DNA from: Pegoplata infirma
Lineage: Eukaryota; Arthropoda; Insecta; Diptera; Anthomyiidae
Direction: 5' to 3'
Length of the DNA stretch: 64,000 bases
Assembly: GCA_963921195.1 (NCBI GenBank)
Contig: OY992537.1
Coordinates: 82,349,287-82,413,286, forward strand
In this document: piece by piece, positions 46,707 to 58,250 of the stretch
Position numbering within the stretch: the first letter of the stretch is position 1
Layout: the number at the start of each line of letters is the position of its first letter
Program-made: the position numbers and the translations under genes
Notes under the pieces: model-generated
What the model saw: the letters and a program-made list of their open reading frames with translations, nothing else
Told to the model about the DNA's origin: nothing
The model's database searches: none

Positions 46707-47199
46707 TACACTCAAAAAAATCTTGTATAAATACCTAAAAAAAACTCAAAAAATAATTATTTTCTACCTCCTATTTTACGAGAGTTCCTGGTAAAAATTA
46801 AAATTTTATTGGTAAAAAGCTTGTAAAATTACAGAAAATTTACAACTTTTTTGACGCGACAAAAAGTACAAGGACTTCTCGTGACTTTACTAGAATTTGT
46901 GCTACCTCCTATTTAAGAGAATTTCCAGTAAAAATTACGAGCTTATTGGTAGTTTTACAAGTTTTTACCACTAAAATTGTAAATTTACAAAATTTTTGAT
47001 GCGATAATACTTACAAGAAATTCTCTTGAAATAAATAATTTTTTTTTTGTAAAATTTTCTGGGAAATTTGGAAATTTACGAAAAAGTTGTAAAATTACAA
47101 AGAAAAATGTCTGCGAAGTTTGTACTCTTGTCCTAACCATTGAATCATGATAATGTTTTGCTGTATAAATATGTGTTCTTTCCGAAGCAAAATTTTTCT

Positions 47200-47610
47200 A
47201 AAAAAAAAAAATATTGAATAAAATATGTATTAAAAAAAATTATGAAAAAAAAAATAATGGAAAAAAATAATATTGATGAAAAAATCATATTTATGATAAT
47301 AAAAATATTGATAAAAAAATGCTGATGAAAAAAAATATTGATAAAAAAAATATGTTGATGAAAAAAAATATTGACGAAAAAAATATTGATGAAAAAAATA
47401 TTGATGAAAAAAATATTAATGAAAAATAAATATTGATGAAAACAAAAATTTTGATGAAAAAAAAAATATTGATGAAAAAAGAAAATTGATGAAAAAAGTA
47501 TTTATGATAAGAAAAAATTTGATGAAAAAAAATATTGATGAAAAAATATGGATGGAAAAAAAATATTGATGAAAAAAATATTGATAAAAAATTTATGAAA
47601 AATAATTTCG
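47200..47610. repeat. Degenerate microsatellite (TATTGATGAAAAAA)n
   Basis: About 400 bp of imperfect TATTGATGAAAAAA/TATTGATAAAAAA units; no coding meaning. Confidence 0.8.
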
Positions 47611-47847
47611 TTACGTTTTACTCACCAGCTGGTGAATATTTCTTTATTCACCACGAGTTGAATTATTAAGTAAGTGAAATTAATAATTCTTATTTTCTTT
47701 TTTGTTAATCGTTAACTTATGTAGTTAAACTGAGGTGGTGTCCTTCAACTTTTTTAAAATTAGACACCTGCCTAAAAAAAATTATCATGTAAAAATTTTA
47801 ATTTCGATCGAAAATTTTTTGTTAAAAACAAGGAAAACTATTAAATA

Positions 47848-48422
47848 TTATATTTTGTGAGGATGTTTATTCTGGCTCGAGGTCATTATTTTCTTTACTA
47901 ATTAAAACCATGATATTCTCATATCATAATTTTCAAGAAAATTATTTTTTTTTTAAATTTATTTATGTTGGTCATTTTTGCAAGACTTAATCGACACGTG
48001 TTTCGGAATTTGTCAGATTCCATTGTCAAGATTATTTAGCAAAAATAGAAACGATTTACTACAAAGTAGCAAAGGAGTCTAATGACAAATCGTTTGTGCA
48101 CAAACTAAAGTATTAATACATATTGTCATTAGACTCGTTTGCTACTTTGTAGTAAATCGTTTCTATTTTTGCTAAATAATCTTGACAATGGAATCTGACA
48201 AATTCCGAAACACGTGTCGATTAAGTCTTGCAAAAATGACCAACATAAATAAATTTAAAACAAAAAATAATTTTCTTGAAAATTATGCTATGAGAATATC
48301 ATGGTTTTAATTAGTAAAGAAAATAATGACCTCGAGCCAGAATAAACATCCTCACAAAATATAATATTTTAAAGGTCGAATAAAACAATTTTTATTTTTT
48401 AATAAAAATTAATCAGAATTTG
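47848..48422. mobile_element. Penelope-type palindrome (PLE3)
   Basis: A 575-bp insertion flanked by the 12-bp repeat AACTATTAAATA (47836-47847, 48423-48434). Two nearly identical inverted arms of roughly 240 bp meet near 48110; they include ACACGTGTTTCGGAATTTG and TGACCTCGAGCCAGAATAAAC. The tail word GACCTCGAGC and a TTATTCGACCTTT extension are shared with PLE1, where a GIY-YIG nuclease proves the Penelope affiliation. Here no nuclease coding remains. Confidence 0.7.
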
Positions 48423-48734
48423 AACTATTAAATACTGGTAAAATGGGATTACAGAACTTTTTCCAGTAATTTGACAAGGGTTTTTTTGAGTGTATAATAG
48501 AGCTGACTTTACGTTCCAATTGAAGACATTAATTTTGGTGTGTACTGAAATGTTCTTAAGGTTTGTTAATGCAGTAGGGAATGTCGGCCGAACTTCTTTC
48601 GGATTTATCGATTAGCGATTCCAAGTAGAGGTAACATCGTTGGTAAAGGAGAGAAGAACCATACATGGAATTAAAATTCATTAGTTTGACTTTTATCCAA
48701 CACTTTTTTTTTTTTCTTGGTACATTTGAAATAA

Positions 48735-49045
48735 AAAGCTCGAAATGTATAAAAACATATCGCCCATTTACTTGTATAGTGTCATAAATCAAAATATTTG
48801 ATTTTGCCGAAATCAAGTTTAAAATTTACAATTGAAACTGGTTTTCTTTTGAAAAGGGCCGGTAAATTGAAAATATAATAATGGCGTGTTCTCTTCTCAA
48901 ACGGTTATTTTAAAAGATATTAATATGAATTTTTGATACAATATAAAGCATGATGTAACAAATAATTCTTCATCATCAACTCAAAAATCTAGTTTATTGA
49001 GTTATGATACTTTACAAGTAAATAAAATGTTTACAAAATAAATTC
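48735..49045. mobile_element. Inverted-repeat element CTCATTTACTTG, copy 2
   Basis: CCCATTTACTTGTATAGTG at the left and TTTACAAGTAAATAAAATG at the right, with interior words inverted relative to 44690-44980 (ATAATGGCGTGTTCT). Confidence 0.55.
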
Positions 49046-50269
49046 ATTTACGGAAACAAATTTAAATCAATTTGTTTAACTAGGCGTTAAATGTGAAAAT
49101 CTAATTTCAATCATTAAAATCCTTAACACGTTTTAATTTCCATCTTTCATTATTTAATTTATTCTTCTTTTAGTTATTTGATTACAAGCAAGTTTGAAAA
49201 TCTCTTGCTAATAAAAATTATATTAAGAAAAAATCTTGTTGAAAAAATGGATGAGAAAAAAAAAACAACGCTAGGCTTCGGCTATTTTAAGTAATATATG
49301 TATGTTCTTTCGTTGTTTTCACTTTTTTATTCTCGTTTTGTAATTTTTGATTGTTCATTCCTCTGTGGTCTTTAATTTGCATAGTTAATTGGTTTATTTG
49401 AAAAAAAGGACAACAAAAAAAAAAAAAAACGTATAATTGTAGCCCTTTTTAGCGCTCCATTAATTGTTATCCAATGACCGAAAAATAATTGAAGTGCAAA
49501 GAAAGGAAAAAAATAAATAAACGGAATGATTGATAATCACCACTGACAGAGTATCAATTACAAACAAATTGATTCAATGCAAGCTAAAGCGCAAGTAAAA
49601 TTAATTTATTTGAAAGAAAAAATAAAATAAATTCGAAGAAATATAGCGGTATTGAATAAAAAGAAAACAAATTAATGTGCGCTATATTTGTGTGATGTTT
49701 GCTCAGGAGCCGATCCAGCTCTTGGGTTTGGGCAAGCACATTTTTTTACTGAAACAATTTTTTTTGCAAGGCTAAGTTTTTTATTTGCTTTTCACACTTG
49801 CTGTTTTTGAGTGTTTAAGGGCTACGTGTTTAAAAAGTCTTGGTTCTGTGCCCATTACATTCTTATTCTATTATATTCATTTGTCATTCCATGCAAAACG
49901 AATTGAAATATCTGTTGAGGACCCCAATAAGTTTATATATTACACAGGGCAACAATTTTTTTTTGCCCGGGTTTTGATAGCTAATTTTGGGTAATTGGGG
50001 TACGCTGATTTCAAGTCTGGCTATCGTTTTTTCGGTCAGCTCTAGTTTTTGAGATATAGCCTAAGAAATCTAGACTATTTTTTCCATGTTTGTGAGTCTA
50101 TATTTACCAACAGTTATCTTACATCCAAAAAGTGAATGACGATTTTGAGTATGTTGGATATGCTGATTCCAAAAATGCTCTTACTTTTGTTGAGTCATCT
50201 TTAGTTGTGGAGATATCGCTAAAGTAAAATTTTTAAATTTATGTCCTCTTAAATTACAAATCCTTAATG
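49046..50269. other. AT-rich DNA, no gene recognised
   Basis: No coding resemblance. At about 49905-49965 a GAAATATCTGTTGAGGACCCC stretch resembles the repeat tails at 10990-11050 and 63540-63590. Confidence 0.4.
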
Positions 50270-50809
50270 ATCAAACTAAAATATTGATACATATTCGACC
50301 CTACTCTCAGTACAATTTTAGTCTTCTAATTCCCATTTTTTTGTCATTAAAAACTAGAGTTGTCAATTATTCGACTTTCGACTTTGTTCGAATAATTCAA
50401 ATAATTGTTTTTCCTCGTTCGATCAAACGATTAAAGATCAAAATTTATTCGATTAAAAGAAGAGAATAACGAATAAAAAAATTATTTTAAAATATATGTA
50501 TTTTTATTAACAAAAAAAATAAACAATTCATATAAAAAATCTTAAAATAAGAAAGTTAAAATTTTTATTAACGAAAAAATGCATACAAAACTTAAAAATA
50601 AAATAGTTAAAAGTTTAAAAAAAACTTAAAAATTTAATAACTGAGATCACTTTTAATTAATGGATGTTGATTTTAATACTTGTTGAGAAATAATTCAAAT
50701 GCAAATTATTATTTGAAGTATTCAGACAAAATTTAAGTTGTTCTTAAGAAACAATTTAAGTTGTTCTTAAGAAATAATATTTTAAAAATATAGTTGAATC
50801 AATTTTTTT

Positions 50810-51175
50810 GCTTTCAAACGAATTTTGGTTTTTGTTTTTATTAAATTTGATTTTGAAAACACTCTTTCGCTAATTGTTGAAGTAATATAGTTATAAGAGC
50901 ATAAAAAAGTTTATCAATTTTTCCTGTTCTTTTTTCAGATTTTCCAAATATACCATATCGTCTGAGATATCGCTGAAGTCATTTTTATTTTTTGAATTTT
51001 TAATACTTTGAATTGAATTATTTAACTCGCATAAAAGATTATTATTTTCATTACTAATTACTTCCTCTATTTCAATACTTTTATCTGAATTATTGTGATT
51101 ACTTTCAACATAAAATAATCTGGAGTATAATTCATTTGCATATTCTTTTGTTCGCTTTTTGGATAATATTTTAAG
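50810..51175 (-). pseudogene. hAT transposase C-terminal remnant
   Basis: On the minus strand a frame reads SKKRTKEYANELYSRLF and later SDISDDMVYLENLKKEQEKL. After a one-base frame change comes ITSTISERVFSKSNLIKTK. The SERVFSK segment is the conserved C-terminal dimerisation motif of hAT transposases. Stops and the frame change show it is inactive. The enclosing TIRs and 8-bp duplication support the assignment. Confidence 0.65.
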
Positions 51176-51275
51176 AAACTTTCATTGCTCGGAAAATTTC
51201 CAGAATTTAGAAAAATTATTAACTTTTTGAACACTTTTATACGTCTCTTATTAATTCTTATTTTAATACGTTTTA

Positions 51276-51402
51276 GGCTGGATTACTCAATGCTCCGTTA
51301 TAAAATAACTCTCCGTTAAATTTAACTTTTTCATACAAATTTTGACACAAGGCTCCGTTAAATCGGCAGTTAGCAGCTAACTTTTCATTGAGTAATCCGC
51401 CC
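51276..51402. mobile_element. 127-bp MITE with TTA duplication
   Basis: TIRs GGCTGGATTACTCAATG and GGGCGGATTACTCAATG, internal CTCCGTTAAAT repeats, and TTA on both sides (51273-51275, 51403-51405). Nested in the hAT element. Confidence 0.7.
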
Positions 51403-51980
51403 TTAATAAGTCTGATGCAAAAGAATTATTAATTTTTTCTAAATTATTTATTAAAAACTTGATAACTCCCTCTAATTCTATAATGAATGTGCTACCCAGG
51501 GCTTTGGCTACAATATATTTAACTTTCCTACATTTTGTATAAAATCTTTCAAAATTTATGAGAATAAATCAAATTCTAAGCATTGATTTAATTTTTTAAT
51601 TAAAAAAATTGTTCGATTAATCGACATTAATTAATCGATTTATTCGTTATTCGAAAATCGACATTTTTGAATTATTCGAACAAGAGTTGGGTTTTGTTTG
51701 ATCGATTAATCGAATTATTTTTAATCGACTGACAACTCTATTAAAAACCCTTTGCTACTTGTATTATAGGGCTTTTAATTTTGCTAAATAATCTTGACAA
51801 TGGAATCTGACAAATTCCGAAACACGTGTTGATTAAGTCTTGCAAAAATGACCAACTTAAATAAATTTAAAACAAAAAAAAAAACTTTCTTGAAAATTAT
51901 GCTATGAGAATATCATGATTTTAATTAGTAAAGAAAACAATGACCTCGAGCCAGAATAAACATCCTCAAAATATGTTAGC

Positions 51981-52675
51981 AAAAAATTTTAGTTTATGTA
52001 CGGTTAAATAGTCCATAATTTTCCTTAAATGGAATTCCCTAATACATGGAAGAAATTCTTACCACCAAAGAAATTTTTTCTAAATATATAAAAAAGCCTC
52101 ACTCAAATAAATTTTTGTTGAATTTTACTACCATAATGGTAGGAAAACCGTTTCCTACCATTATACTCGCGAAATTACACACAGTGTGTAATTTTACTCA
52201 TTGTGTGTAAAGTTAATACACACAAAATGTGTACGAAAAGTTTAGCAACTTTCGGAGTTTACACATTTAATGTGTAAAAATAAAATTAAAATGCGTAAAA
52301 GTACACATTTAATGCCTTAAATCGTTTAAAGATGAAATCAATGAAGATTTTTTTTTTTATAACTTTATTGTAAAATTTCAGAAAAATTAAATTTTACAAA
52401 AAAAAATGTGGTACAAAACAAGTGGTACAAAACATAGATAATAAATAAAAAATAAAACAAAATTCCGCAAGGGTTCAAATAAGACGTTTTTAAATAATAC
52501 ATATGTATATTAACATACAACATTTTCGAGCTCCAAAAATAAAGATAAGAAAAACAATTATAAAATGTACTTGTAAGCATTCTATATTTTATTTTATGTA
52601 TTTAATTCTGCAACATATTTCTTTAGAAAATATTTAAAAAATATAAATATATTAGAGTTAATTTTGAAAATTTGA
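51981..52675. other. No gene; short palindromic words
   Basis: CTACCATAATGGTAG and a cluster of TACACATTTAATGTGTAAA-type words (52185-52310) suggest an old inverted-repeat element; ends not fixed. Confidence 0.4.
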
Positions 52676-52679
52676 TCTG

Positions 52680-53482
52680 CGGGTATCATAATTTTTTTGA
52701 AGGATTTAGGGGAACTAAAAAGAATGGCGGTATTTTTTTGGAAAAAAATTCGCTCCTTGGGGTGGTTCGCATCTGAAAACGCGAATTTTGAGCTGATTTT
52801 TCTGCAGAGCAAAAACGGCTGAATATATCGCAAATCTGATTTCACCAGTCGATTCTACAGTAAAAAATAATACAATGGTCGTTTTTCAAACTCTTAAAAA
52901 AAGTTCCAAAAACCCCCCACAGAGGGCGGACATATAAGTTTTTTCCATTTTTAAATTAATTTTTTAAATATCCACAATTAAAGGGCATTTTTAACTTAAC
53001 AAAATTTTCCTTTCTATCACAACCCGTTAAAAAGTTATAAGCTCTCAAAAATGGACAAAAACACATTTTTGAGATCTTTGACCTCAGTTATCTCGAAAAC
53101 ATGACATGATAGAAAAATTTGAAAACTAGATTCAGAATCAGCATCGAAATGTTAATCGAAAATAAGTTTTATGATCCCAGAATATCAGCCAAAAACATCA
53201 CAAAAAAATGCTCTCAAAATCGGTTTTTTCGCCCCCTGCTGTGGGTAATTGGAACTTTTTTAAGAGTTCAAAAAACTGCTATTGTATTAATTTTTGCTGC
53301 AGGATCGACTGGTAAAATCAGATTTTCAATATATTCGGCCGTTTTTTTTTTCTGCAGAAAAATCAGCTCAAAATCCGCGTTTTCAGATACTTTGAACCAC
53401 CCCAAGGAGTGAAAATTTTTCCAAAAAAAATACCGGCATTCCTTTTAGCTCCCCTAAATCCTTTAAAAAAATTATGATATCC
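52680..53482. mobile_element. 0.8-kb foldback element
   Basis: Inverted arms of about 250 bp (52680-52925 and 53230-53482) match through AAGGATTTAGGGGAACTAAAA, TCCTTGGGGTGGTTC, GAGCTGATTTTTCTGCAGA and ACTCTTAAAAAAAGTTCC. The centre is about 300 bp. Noncoding. Confidence 0.7.
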
Positions 53483-53966
53483 GATAAACTGATGAAGTGA
53501 CATAGTCACCAATCGAACTCTAAGATATATAAATAAGAATCTACATTTTTTACCATAGAAAATTTTTTTCTGAGTCCAATCTTTCTCATTTTCTTATAAA
53601 ATGTTTTTTTTTTTCACCTTTTACAAAATAACCACCTGCCTTATCAAGTTAATTTTTAGTATTGTAGCAATCCGATTTCTTTCAGTTCACGCATATAAAG
53701 TACAAAGTGAAAATAGTATGTGTCTATCAATTGGCATTACAATAGCTTACACATTTTATGTGTAAATCAGATGCTAAATGTTATGCATACATTTTATATC
53801 TAAGGGATAAGCGGATTTGCAATATATTCAATGACATACAAGATGATACACCGACTTTCAACTGAATATTTAACACTTTTATACAGATTTACAAAAATAA
53901 TTTAGCAAAATGGAAATAGTAGGTGGCAGTTGAAGGCAATGAAGGTGATATTTGAATTGAACTTAT

Positions 53967-54393
53967 CCCAATAAACTAAATGATACCGTTATGATATCGA
54001 GTACCGTTATGATATCGAGGCAATATCACAAAGTTATAACATATTATACGAAAACGATAGTGTTTTTGTTCTTAATGTACCTTTCTTTATGATATCGTTT
54101 TTCCATAAAAATATGATATCGTTTTCGGTATCGTTAACTCCAGTCATAACGATAGTAAAATCGCCATTTTCCAAAATTTGTCGAAAAACTATCCTTATTC
54201 CAGGCGATAACGACATCGTTTCCCTATGAAAATGTAATATAGTTTTCGCTTTCTAAATTTCCGGGAATGACGATAGCAAAATCGCCTAAAATTCGAATAT
54301 GGTATCATTATTTTATTTTGAGGTGATACCTTAATCAGTATCATACAGGTGATACTATTTTCGCTATCACTTACCGTTATTTGGTTTATTGGG
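53967..54393. mobile_element. MITE with CCCAATAAAC termini
   Basis: A 427-bp element, CCCAATAAACTAAATGATA at the left and its inverted form at the right, with AT on both sides (53965-53966, 54394-54395). It carries repeated GATACCGTTATGATATCG and CGATAGC/AAATCGCC words throughout both halves. Confidence 0.6.
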
Positions 54394-54395
54394 AT

Positions 54396-55355
54396 TTTAG
54401 AATGTATTTGTGTGAATTAAGCAAAACGGAATATGATAATACGGTTTTTGTTAAAATTTAACAAAACTAACTTTTATTCAAAAGCAGATTTCCTGTTTTA
54501 AATTGAAACTTTCTATCAACGTCAATCGACGATTACAGTTTATTGATGTTTAAAGTTAAATAAAGGAAAAATAAAAAAAACTGCATCTTTCATTTAGATC
54601 TATCCAGTGCAATGTTTTTAACTTTACTTCAGCTTTAAGACTTAAAATTGAGTGATTGAAATCTATTTTAACCAACAAATTTTGTTGATAACACTACTCT
54701 ACATGATTTTTTAATACATTTCCGCTATTTTATTTTAGCATTTTGGCCTCCAAAACGGAAAATTTTTATAAAATTGTTTCTCGAGATAAAGGACTTTTTA
54801 TTTTTGGCGAAACAAGCTCTCAAAACCAACAAGTTATAAAAATGTAAATCGAACATTCCATGCCAAATCTGACACTTAGATTTTTTTAATATATCCGTTT
54901 TAGTACCCTTCGAAAAATATTTGGTAGTAAAATTTAAGATTTTTTTGGTGAACCATTCAAAAGATATCAAATTTTCAAAAATTTTGAATATGTTTCTTAA
55001 TTTAAACTTTTTATGGAAAACTTCTATCGATTCTACAATTTTTTTCCCCAGTTGAATCGTGGAATTTAAAAATTTCTGTTGAGAATTTTAAAAATAAAGT
55101 ACGTCCTAAAGTGGGCAATATCAAGGCCTCCATTAATTTTTACACCTAAACATTTTTTGCAAACAAACTTGCAGTCTAAGGGGGCACCAATACAAAATAA
55201 CATTTTTCTAAAAATCTTCTTTAACCGCTCTAACGCCATTAGTCCCTTAATCAATCAATTGTTTGCCCGATAATTCAAACTCGTGCCATTTCCCGGTTCT
55301 ATGTTTTCCCGATTCTGATCATGTTATGGGTTATCAAAAAACAAAAACATTCTAA
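54396..55355. other. No gene; fragment of the foldback family
   Basis: At 54830-54990 the minus strand matches the 37510-37640 part of the foldback element (TTTGGCATGGAAT, AAGGGTACTAAAA, GATATCTTTTGAA). The remainder shows nothing recognisable. Confidence 0.5.
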
Positions 55356-55847
55356 CCGAGTAAAAATTTTTATATTACGCAATATAAAATGATATATAAG
55401 CTATATAAAAAATGATATATAGCAAAATATATATTTATACGCAATTTGATCCGAATAATGGTGGATGTTTTTGCATTAAAAAAGATCAACTTGTATAAAA
55501 TATTATTTGATTTCATCCGAGTTTTGACCTGACATTGCCATAATTGCATAAAAACATATAAAATCCTGGTGTTTTTAGGTTTGGGTTGAGATACACCACA
55601 GGTCAACGATACAGTCACCAAACATATAATTTTGTAAAACAAAAAAATGTTTGGGTACGCTTCGAACCAGAAAGGTGATATACATAACCCTAACAAGGAA
55701 ATGTTTAGGAACATTTTAAAAAGTTTCTTATACTTTGCCTAAAAAACTTTTTTGGTTAATTGGAAACATATATAGTTTTATATCGAACAGAATAAGCTAT
55801 ATATAATTTTATGTTAAATTATACAGAATATCAAATTTTGTATTGAC

Positions 55848-58250
55848 TCTCATATATATATCTATATATATAAAAGAGTAATGTGACTGACTGACTGACT
55901 GACTGACTTATTGACTGATTCATCATCGCCCAGCCCAAACCGCTGAAGCTAGAGACTTGAAATTTGGACTGTAGGTTCACCTCCCGGAATATAGATCCAC
56001 TAAGGCTGGATTTTTGCCAGTGTTGATTCTAAGGGGGTAAAAAGGGTAAAAAACTGTACTTTTGGTACTTTTTATATCTCCTGAAATAATGGTCATAGAG
56101 ACTTGAAATTTGGACTGTATGTTCACCTCCCGGAACATAGATACCCTAAGGCCGGATTTTTGCCAGTGTTGATGCTAAGGGGGTAAAAAGGGTAAAAAAC
56201 TGTACTTTTGGTACTTTTTATATCTCTTGAAATAATGGTCATAGAGACTTGAAATTTGGACTGTATGTTCACCTCCCGGAATGTAGATCCTGTAAGGCTG
56301 GACTTTTGCAAATGTTGATTCTAAGGGGGTAAAAAGGGTAAAAAACTGTACTTTTGGTAACTTTTATATTTTCTCAAATAATTGTCACAGAGACTTGAAA
56401 TTTGGACTGTATGTTCACCTCCCGGACTATAGATTCACTAAGGCTGGATTTTCGCCAATGATGATTCTAAAGGGGTAAAAAGGGTAAAAAACTGTACTTT
56501 TGGTACCTTTTACATTTACTTAAATAATGGTACTAGAAACTTGAAATTTGTAATGTAGGTTCACCTTCCGGAAAAAAGATTCAATAAGGCTGGGTTTTTG
56601 CCAATGTTGATTATACGGGGGTAAAAAGGGTAAAAAAGTACTTTTTATAAAAAGTACCTTTTATAAAAAGTACCTTTTATAAAAAGTACCTTTTATAAAA
56701 AGTACCTTTTATAAAAAGTACCTTTTATAAAAAGTACCTTTTATAAAAAGTACCTTTTATAAAAAGTACCTTTTATAAAAAGTACCTTTTATAAAAAGTA
56801 CCTTTTATAAAAAGTACCTTTTATAAAAAGTACCTTTTATAAATAGTACCTTTTATAAAAAGTACCTTTTATAAAAAGTACCTTTTACAAAAAGTACCTT
56901 TTAAAAAAAGTACCTTTTATAAAAAGTACCTTTTATAAAAAGTACCTTTTATAAAAAGTACCTTTTATAAAAAGTACCTTTTATAAAAAGTACCTTTTAT
57001 AAAAAGTACCTTTTATAATAACTACCTTTTATAAAAAGTACCTTTTATAAAAAGTACCTTTTATAAAAAGTGCCTTTTATAAAAAGTACCTTTTATAAAA
57101 AGTACCTTTTATAAAAAGTACCTTTTATAAAAAGCACCTTTTTTAAAAAGTATCTTTTATAAAAAGTACCTTTTATAAAAAGTACCTTTTATAAAAACTA
57201 CCTTTTATTAAAAGTACCTTTTAAAAAAAAGTACCTTTTAAAAAAAAGTACCTTTTATAAAAAGTACCTTTTGTAAAAAGTACCTTTTGTAAAAAGTACC
57301 TTTTATAAAAAGTACCTTTTATAAAAAGTACCTTTTAAAAAAAGTACCTTTTATAAAAAGTACCATTTATAAAAAGTACTTTTTATAAAAAGTACCTTTT
57401 ATAAAAAGTACCTTTTATAAAAAGTACCTTTCATAAAAAGCACATTTTATAAAAAGTACCTTTTATAAAAGGAACCTTTTATAAAAAGGAATATAGGATT
57501 TTTCGGTGAAGAAAAAAACCTTCTGGAAGAGGTACTTTTTGGAAATTTCGTTTCTAACGGGGGTAAGAAAGTGTACTTTTGGTACTTTGTTTTGGTTCCT
57601 ATAATAATGACCGTTGGAGCTTGAATTTTGGAATGTAGGGGACTTCGGTGAAAAAAACATTCTGCTAAAGTATTTTAAAAAAAATCTGTTTCTAGAGCTG
57701 TAAAAAAGTGTTTTTTGATACTTTTTGTATTTCATGAAGTAATTATCCTTGGCACTGAAATTTTGAATGCTTTAAAAAGTAATTTTTTGGAAATTCTGTT
57801 TCTAAGGGTCGCGACCGATCGTAAAGGGGATAAAAAGTGCAAATTTGGTTATTCTTATATTTCTTGAAATAATGGTTCAGAAACTTGATGTTTTAAATAA
57901 AAGATCACCTAGCACAAAAAAACAGTTTTTGGAAAATATAATTTTACGGAGAAAAGGGGGCAAATGGTTATTTTGAGATATCTAACTATTGAACTAAAAG
58001 CCGCAGAAATAACACCCAAGACAAGGACATATTTAAACATTTTAGGGTAAAAAGGTGTACCTGGTAACAGTGGTGTAAAATGGTACTTTTCATATCTACA
58101 ATATAAAGACAATAGAACTTTTTATTTTTTTAACGCATATTATACGGAGAGGAATGAAACTTACATGGAACGAAAGGAGATGGACTTGGAAGTGAAATTA
58201 AATAGAACGGGTAACGAAGTGGAATAGAGCTGGGAACAATATGGAATGAT
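55848..58250 (-). repeat. Composite repeat, copy 2, with ~140-bp units
   Basis: Begins with TATATATA and a GACTGACT run (55880-55920). It then has about five well-conserved units of ~140 bp (55930-56640), each with AGACTTGAAATTTGGACTGT, TCACCTCCCGG, TAAGGCTGGA and GTAAAAAACTGTAC words, followed by a 16-bp array. Diverged units then run down to CATGGAACGAAAGG-like sequence near 58160. Same segment order as 2095-4985, inverted. Confidence 0.65.
56630..57480. repeat. 16-bp tandem array (AAAAAGTACCTTTTAT)n
   Basis: About 850 bp, roughly 50 copies of a 16-bp unit, most identical, with scattered single-base variants. The unit also occurs inside the ~140-bp repeat (GGTAAAAAAGTACTTTTTATAA), which is its likely source. 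Each unit is nearly self-complementary (AAAAGTAC/GTACCTTTT). Confidence 0.95.

Larger units (their letters stand above)
46709..48492. mobile_element. 'CACTC'-family element, copy 3, TA duplication
   Basis: Ends CACTCAAAAAAATC and GGTTTTTTTGAGTG, with TA on both sides (46707-46708, 48493-48494). The interior has GTAAAATTACA-type words like the other copies. A degenerate microsatellite (47200-47610) and a Penelope-type palindrome (47848-48422) lie inside it. Noncoding. Confidence 0.7.
50355..51740. mobile_element. hAT element with decayed transposase
   Basis: A 1386-bp element with TIRs starting TAGAGTTGTCA, flanked by the 8-bp repeat TTAAAAAC (50347-50354, 51741-51748). Subterminal TTCGATTAATCGA-like words occur at both ends. 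The minus strand retains transposase C-terminal sequence. A 127-bp MITE is nested at 51276-51402. Confidence 0.85.
50270..51980 (+). mobile_element. Penelope-type 3' tail (PLE3 family), split by a hAT element
   Basis: AACTAAAATATTGATACATATTC (50275) and, after the hAT element, the segment 51749-51977 match the right half of PLE3. The latter includes GCTAAATAATCTTGACAATGG, CCGAAACACGTG and GACCTCGAGCCAGAATAAAC. This copy is single-armed rather than palindromic. Confidence 0.6.

Noticed and set aside
56630..57480. Tandem array considered as CRISPR
   Set aside because: Units are contiguous 16-mers with no spacers, in an insect-like genome.
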